Assembly (NCBI GenBank): GCA_013214275.1
Contig: JABSPP010000046.1
Coordinates: forward strand, 1-9,088
From: Flavobacteriaceae bacterium
GTDB lineage: Bacteria > Bacteroidota > Bacteroidia > Flavobacteriales > Flavobacteriaceae
Direction: 5' to 3'
Length of the DNA: 9,088 nt
Position 1 is the first letter of the stretch; each line of letters begins with the position of its first letter. A program made the position numbers and the translations under genes. Positions 7,570 to 9,088 of the stretch are shown here, piece by piece. Below the pieces are notes generated by a model. That model was not told the DNA's origin. It saw only the letters and a list, made by a program, of their open reading frames with translations, and ran no database searches.

Positions 7570-7600
7570 AAGTAATAGTCGTGATATTGCTTAGCTTTTT
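7570..7600 (+). terminator. Weak stem-loop in the convergent gap
   Basis: AAGTAAT (7570-7576) can pair with ATTGCTT (7586-7592) over a 9-base loop, using one G-U wobble, and TTTTT (7596-7600) follows three bases later. On the plus strand this could end transcription of the four-gene cluster before it enters the convergent minus-strand genes, only 29 bases away. The stem is AT-rich and the T-run short. The minus-strand version has a C-A mismatch and is weaker. Confidence 0.3.
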
Positions 7601-8174
7601 ATAGTGCGTTTAAGAAAATAGTTGCAGCGATTCCAAATCCAGCGCCAGAAATAAATAAATTCCATTTTTTATGTTCGCCTCTAATGATCGTAGTATAGAA
7701 CCACAATATCAACATAAAAATAAGTACGATAAATAACTGACCAACCTCGATACCAATATTAAATAAAAATAAAGGCATTATAATGCTGTCCTCAAAGAGC
7801 ATAAATTTAAAATTACTAGCGAAGGCTAAACCGTGAATGAGGCCAAAAATTAGGGCTATAAGGTATTTTATTTTGGTACTTGAAAACTTCCCATCTTTCC
7901 CGTAATTGATAATATTTGCGATTGCAGTAATCATAATAGTAAAAGGAATTAACAAATCGATAAGTTGAGGATTGGTTGGTATGATATCCAAGGAACTTAG
8001 GATGAGGGTTCCACTATGACCGATGGTGAAGGCAGTGATAATCACCAGTACTTGTCGCCACTGAGAAAGTTTGAAGGCAGCGCATAAAGTCATGACAAAT
8101 AGGAGATGGTCATGTGCTTTGATATCTACAATATGTTCCAATCCGTTGACAAAAAAAGGGCTAAAAAAATTCAC
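7599..8174 (-). CDS. HupE/UreJ-like integral membrane protein, GTG start proposed
   Basis: This is a membrane protein of the HupE/UreJ_2 type found in Bacteroidota. From the GTG at 8174-8172 it has 191 residues and about six hydrophobic segments. Family features are NGLEHIVDIKAHDHLLF (residues 10-26, with H14, H21 and H23), FTIGHSGT (H53), FGLIHGLAFA (H114) and the helix NIGIEVGQLFIVLI. The histidines inside helices are those thought to handle metal (Ni or another divalent cation) in HupE/UreJ proteins, but no hydrogenase or urease is present, so the ion is unknown. The frame stays open upstream to an ATG at 8300, but that would lie deep inside the DUF6702-like gene and add 42 residues the family does not need. 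The GTG falls 10 bases after that gene's TAA and gives the usual N-terminus. An ATG at 8237 is the other possibility. Probably co-transcribed with the upstream gene. Confidence 0.8.
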   Translation of the reverse strand: MNFFSPFFVNGLEHIVDIKAHDHLLFVMTLCAAFKLSQWRQVLVIITAFTIGHSGTLILSSLDIIPTNPQLIDLLIPFTIMITAIANIINYGKDGKFSSTKIKYLIALIFGLIHGLAFASNFKFMLFEDSIIMPLFLFNIGIEVGQLFIVLIFMLILWFYTTIIRGEHKKWNLFISGAGFGIAATIFLNAL

Positions 8175-8184
8175 AAGTAAAAAA

Positions 8185-8700
8185 TTAAAATATGGTTGAG
8201 TAAATAGCGTTTCCCAGTTTAGATTCAAAATTATCATTAGGGACAAAAGGAGGGATACGTAGGGTGATCCAATTGGACTGCATGTCTTCAAACGCTTCAA
8301 AGAGTAACGTGTTTTCTATACGAATTTCATCTCCTTTCTTTAAGAGAATATAATTTTTAGCAAAAGTAATTGACATCACATTATTATCGATAGTGTAAGT
8401 ATCTATTTTTAAAGGTAATAGTTTTCCATTGATGGTAATTTTATAGTTTCTTTTAAAGTAATTTTCAATGAGTAACTGATCATCTTTTGTAATGTTTGTT
8501 CCTATCATTCGCAATAATAACGTCTCATTAACAGCTGGAGCAAAATCGTCTATAAAAACTTTACACTCCATTTCTACCAGATTGTCTTTCTGATTGTAAC
8601 GTATCTGAGATGATGTAATCTTAATTGGATGTTTAGCCATTGACAACAACGAAAAGAATACACAAGAGCAGAGAACCTTCATGCTTAGGTTGATTTTCAT
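8185..8700 (-). CDS. DUF6702-like exported protein
   Basis: This 171-residue protein has an N-terminal signal peptide (either from M1, or from M7 as MKVLCSCVFFSLLSMA) followed by HPIKITSSQIRYNQKDNLVEM and CKVFIDDFAPAV. This resembles the H-x-F/I-x-(V/I)-x3-Q-I-x-Y ... FIDDFE pattern of DUF6702 proteins, small beta-rich periplasmic proteins of Bacteroidota with no known activity. The rest (about residues 75-171) is a beta-sheet-like continuation ending in GNAIYSTIF. The next gene, a HupE/UreJ-like membrane protein, starts about 10 bases after the TAA. The pairing, which I recall from other Bacteroidota, suggests the two act together in the envelope, perhaps in metal handling; this is inference. 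A TACTTTTG promoter motif lies 67 bases upstream of the start. I chose the ATG at 8700; 8682 is possible. Confidence 0.7.
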   Translation of the reverse strand: MKINLSMKVLCSCVFFSLLSMAKHPIKITSSQIRYNQKDNLVEMECKVFIDDFAPAVNETLLLRMIGTNITKDDQLLIENYFKRNYKITINGKLLPLKIDTYTIDNNVMSITFAKNYILLKKGDEIRIENTLLFEAFEDMQSNWITLRIPPFVPNDNFESKLGNAIYSTIF

Positions 8701-8766
8701 GGGTTACACGTTAAGATTAGTTTAAGGCATTGGTTTAATAACTTTCGCAAGATGATGACACATGAC

Positions 8767-8774
8767 CAAAAGTA
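8767..8774 (-). promoter_or_regulatory. Bacteroidota-type -7 promoter element TACTTTTG
   Basis: Read on the minus strand, positions 8774 to 8767 are TACTTTTG, an exact match to the Bacteroidota housekeeping -7 consensus TAnnTTTG. Transcription would start near 8760, leaving a leader of about 60 bases before the ATG at 8700. The -33 element is not perfect: the nearest candidate is TTC rather than TTG, 16 bases upstream. It would drive the DUF6702-like and HupE-like pair. Confidence 0.4.
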
Positions 8775-9088
8775 CTCATTTTTATTGATCGAAGATTATA
8801 ATATGAAGATTTAATGACTTGTAGAAATTCAATACTACAGAAGTAACTAAACGACTAGTAGTCTTGTTTGGCTATCTAGATAAAATTGTAGTTGAGTTCT
8901 TGAATCGCAGAATGATAGCTAAGGGTTTAACTCCCCGAGGCTAGTCTCGAAATAGTTAAAATAGTTTCTTCTAAATACTTCTTATGCTTGCCCATAGGCA
9001 GTTGATTTAAATTGCGTTAGCCCTTATGTTTGTACTATCTAAACCAAAGTTAAGTGTTTATCTTTCCATCAATATCATACAAATACGA
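8775..9088. other. Non-coding stretch with no recognisable gene
   Basis: All six frames are interrupted by stops at short intervals. No tRNA, repeat array or insertion-sequence end could be recognised. The only structured element I see is CGAG-GCTAGT-CTCG near 8937-8950, a 4-bp stem that is too small to interpret. A short minus-strand reading at the very edge (YLYDIDGK, then a stop) may be chance or the trace of a decayed gene continuing outside the window. Confidence 0.4.

Noticed and set aside
8175..8300. Start of the HupE-like protein at the ATG at 8300.
   Set aside because: It would overlap the DUF6702-like gene by 116 bases and add 42 residues without family similarity. The GTG at 8174 gives the expected N-terminus.
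8870..8940. Plus-strand reading FGYLDKIVVEFLNRRMIAKG, which looks protein-like and could be an insertion-sequence or oxidoreductase fragment.
   Set aside because: About 30 codons with stops on both sides, no start, and no family I can name. Likely chance.
9053..9088. Minus-strand reading YLYDIDGK at the window edge, recalling the N-terminal part of class III aminotransferases (YxxDxDG).
   Set aside because: Only about a dozen residues before a stop, with no homologous continuation in any frame. Too short to call a gene remnant.

Overview
The window is about 9.1 kb of AT-rich DNA from what is most likely a marine or free-living Bacteroidota (Flavobacteriia/Cytophagia-like). The evidence is the lack of Shine-Dalgarno sequences before nearly all starts, the preference for TAA stops, an S9 peptidase of the large secreted GHSWGGYQ type, a DUF6702-like protein paired with a HupE/UreJ-like membrane protein, and one match to the Bacteroidota -7 promoter consensus TAnnTTTG.

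Layout. Positions 1-346 hold no credible gene, only a possible short leader ORF with small stem-loops. A four-gene plus-strand cluster follows: a secreted gamma-glutamyltransferase-family enzyme (347-2017), a secreted prolyl-oligopeptidase-type S9 peptidase (2121-4940), a YfcC/DcuC-type multi-pass transporter (5016-6323) and a cytoplasmic M20 ArgE-like metallo-amidohydrolase (6415-7569). Convergent to it on the minus strand are a DUF6702-like exported protein (8185-8700) and a HupE/UreJ-like membrane protein (7599-8174). Positions 8701-9088 hold a likely promoter for that minus-strand pair and no recognisable gene.

How the genes may work together (inference): the GGT-like enzyme and the S9 peptidase would act outside the inner membrane on gamma-glutamyl compounds and peptides. 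The YfcC-type carrier would import a product, and the M20 enzyme would hydrolyse an N-acyl or peptide bond inside the cell. The intact catalytic residues of the three enzymes support this; the substrate is unknown.

The most striking observation is that two genes of this cluster carry an in-frame TGA just before a family-typical C-terminus that is otherwise preserved. In the GGT gene the TGA at 2015-2017 is followed in frame by KDGQAAGY and TAA (2042-2044), which is the usual GGT C-terminal signature. In the yfcC-like gene the TGA at 6321-6323 is followed in frame by 29 codons encoding a last transmembrane helix, ending at TGA 6411-6413, one base before the next start codon. Both TGAs sit where an arginine codon one substitution away (CGA or AGA) would fit. 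Explanations are recent parallel nonsense mutations, UGA readthrough or suppression, or sequence error or damage. Genome-wide UGA reassignment is unlikely because roughly 2,600 other codons in the window contain no in-frame TGA.
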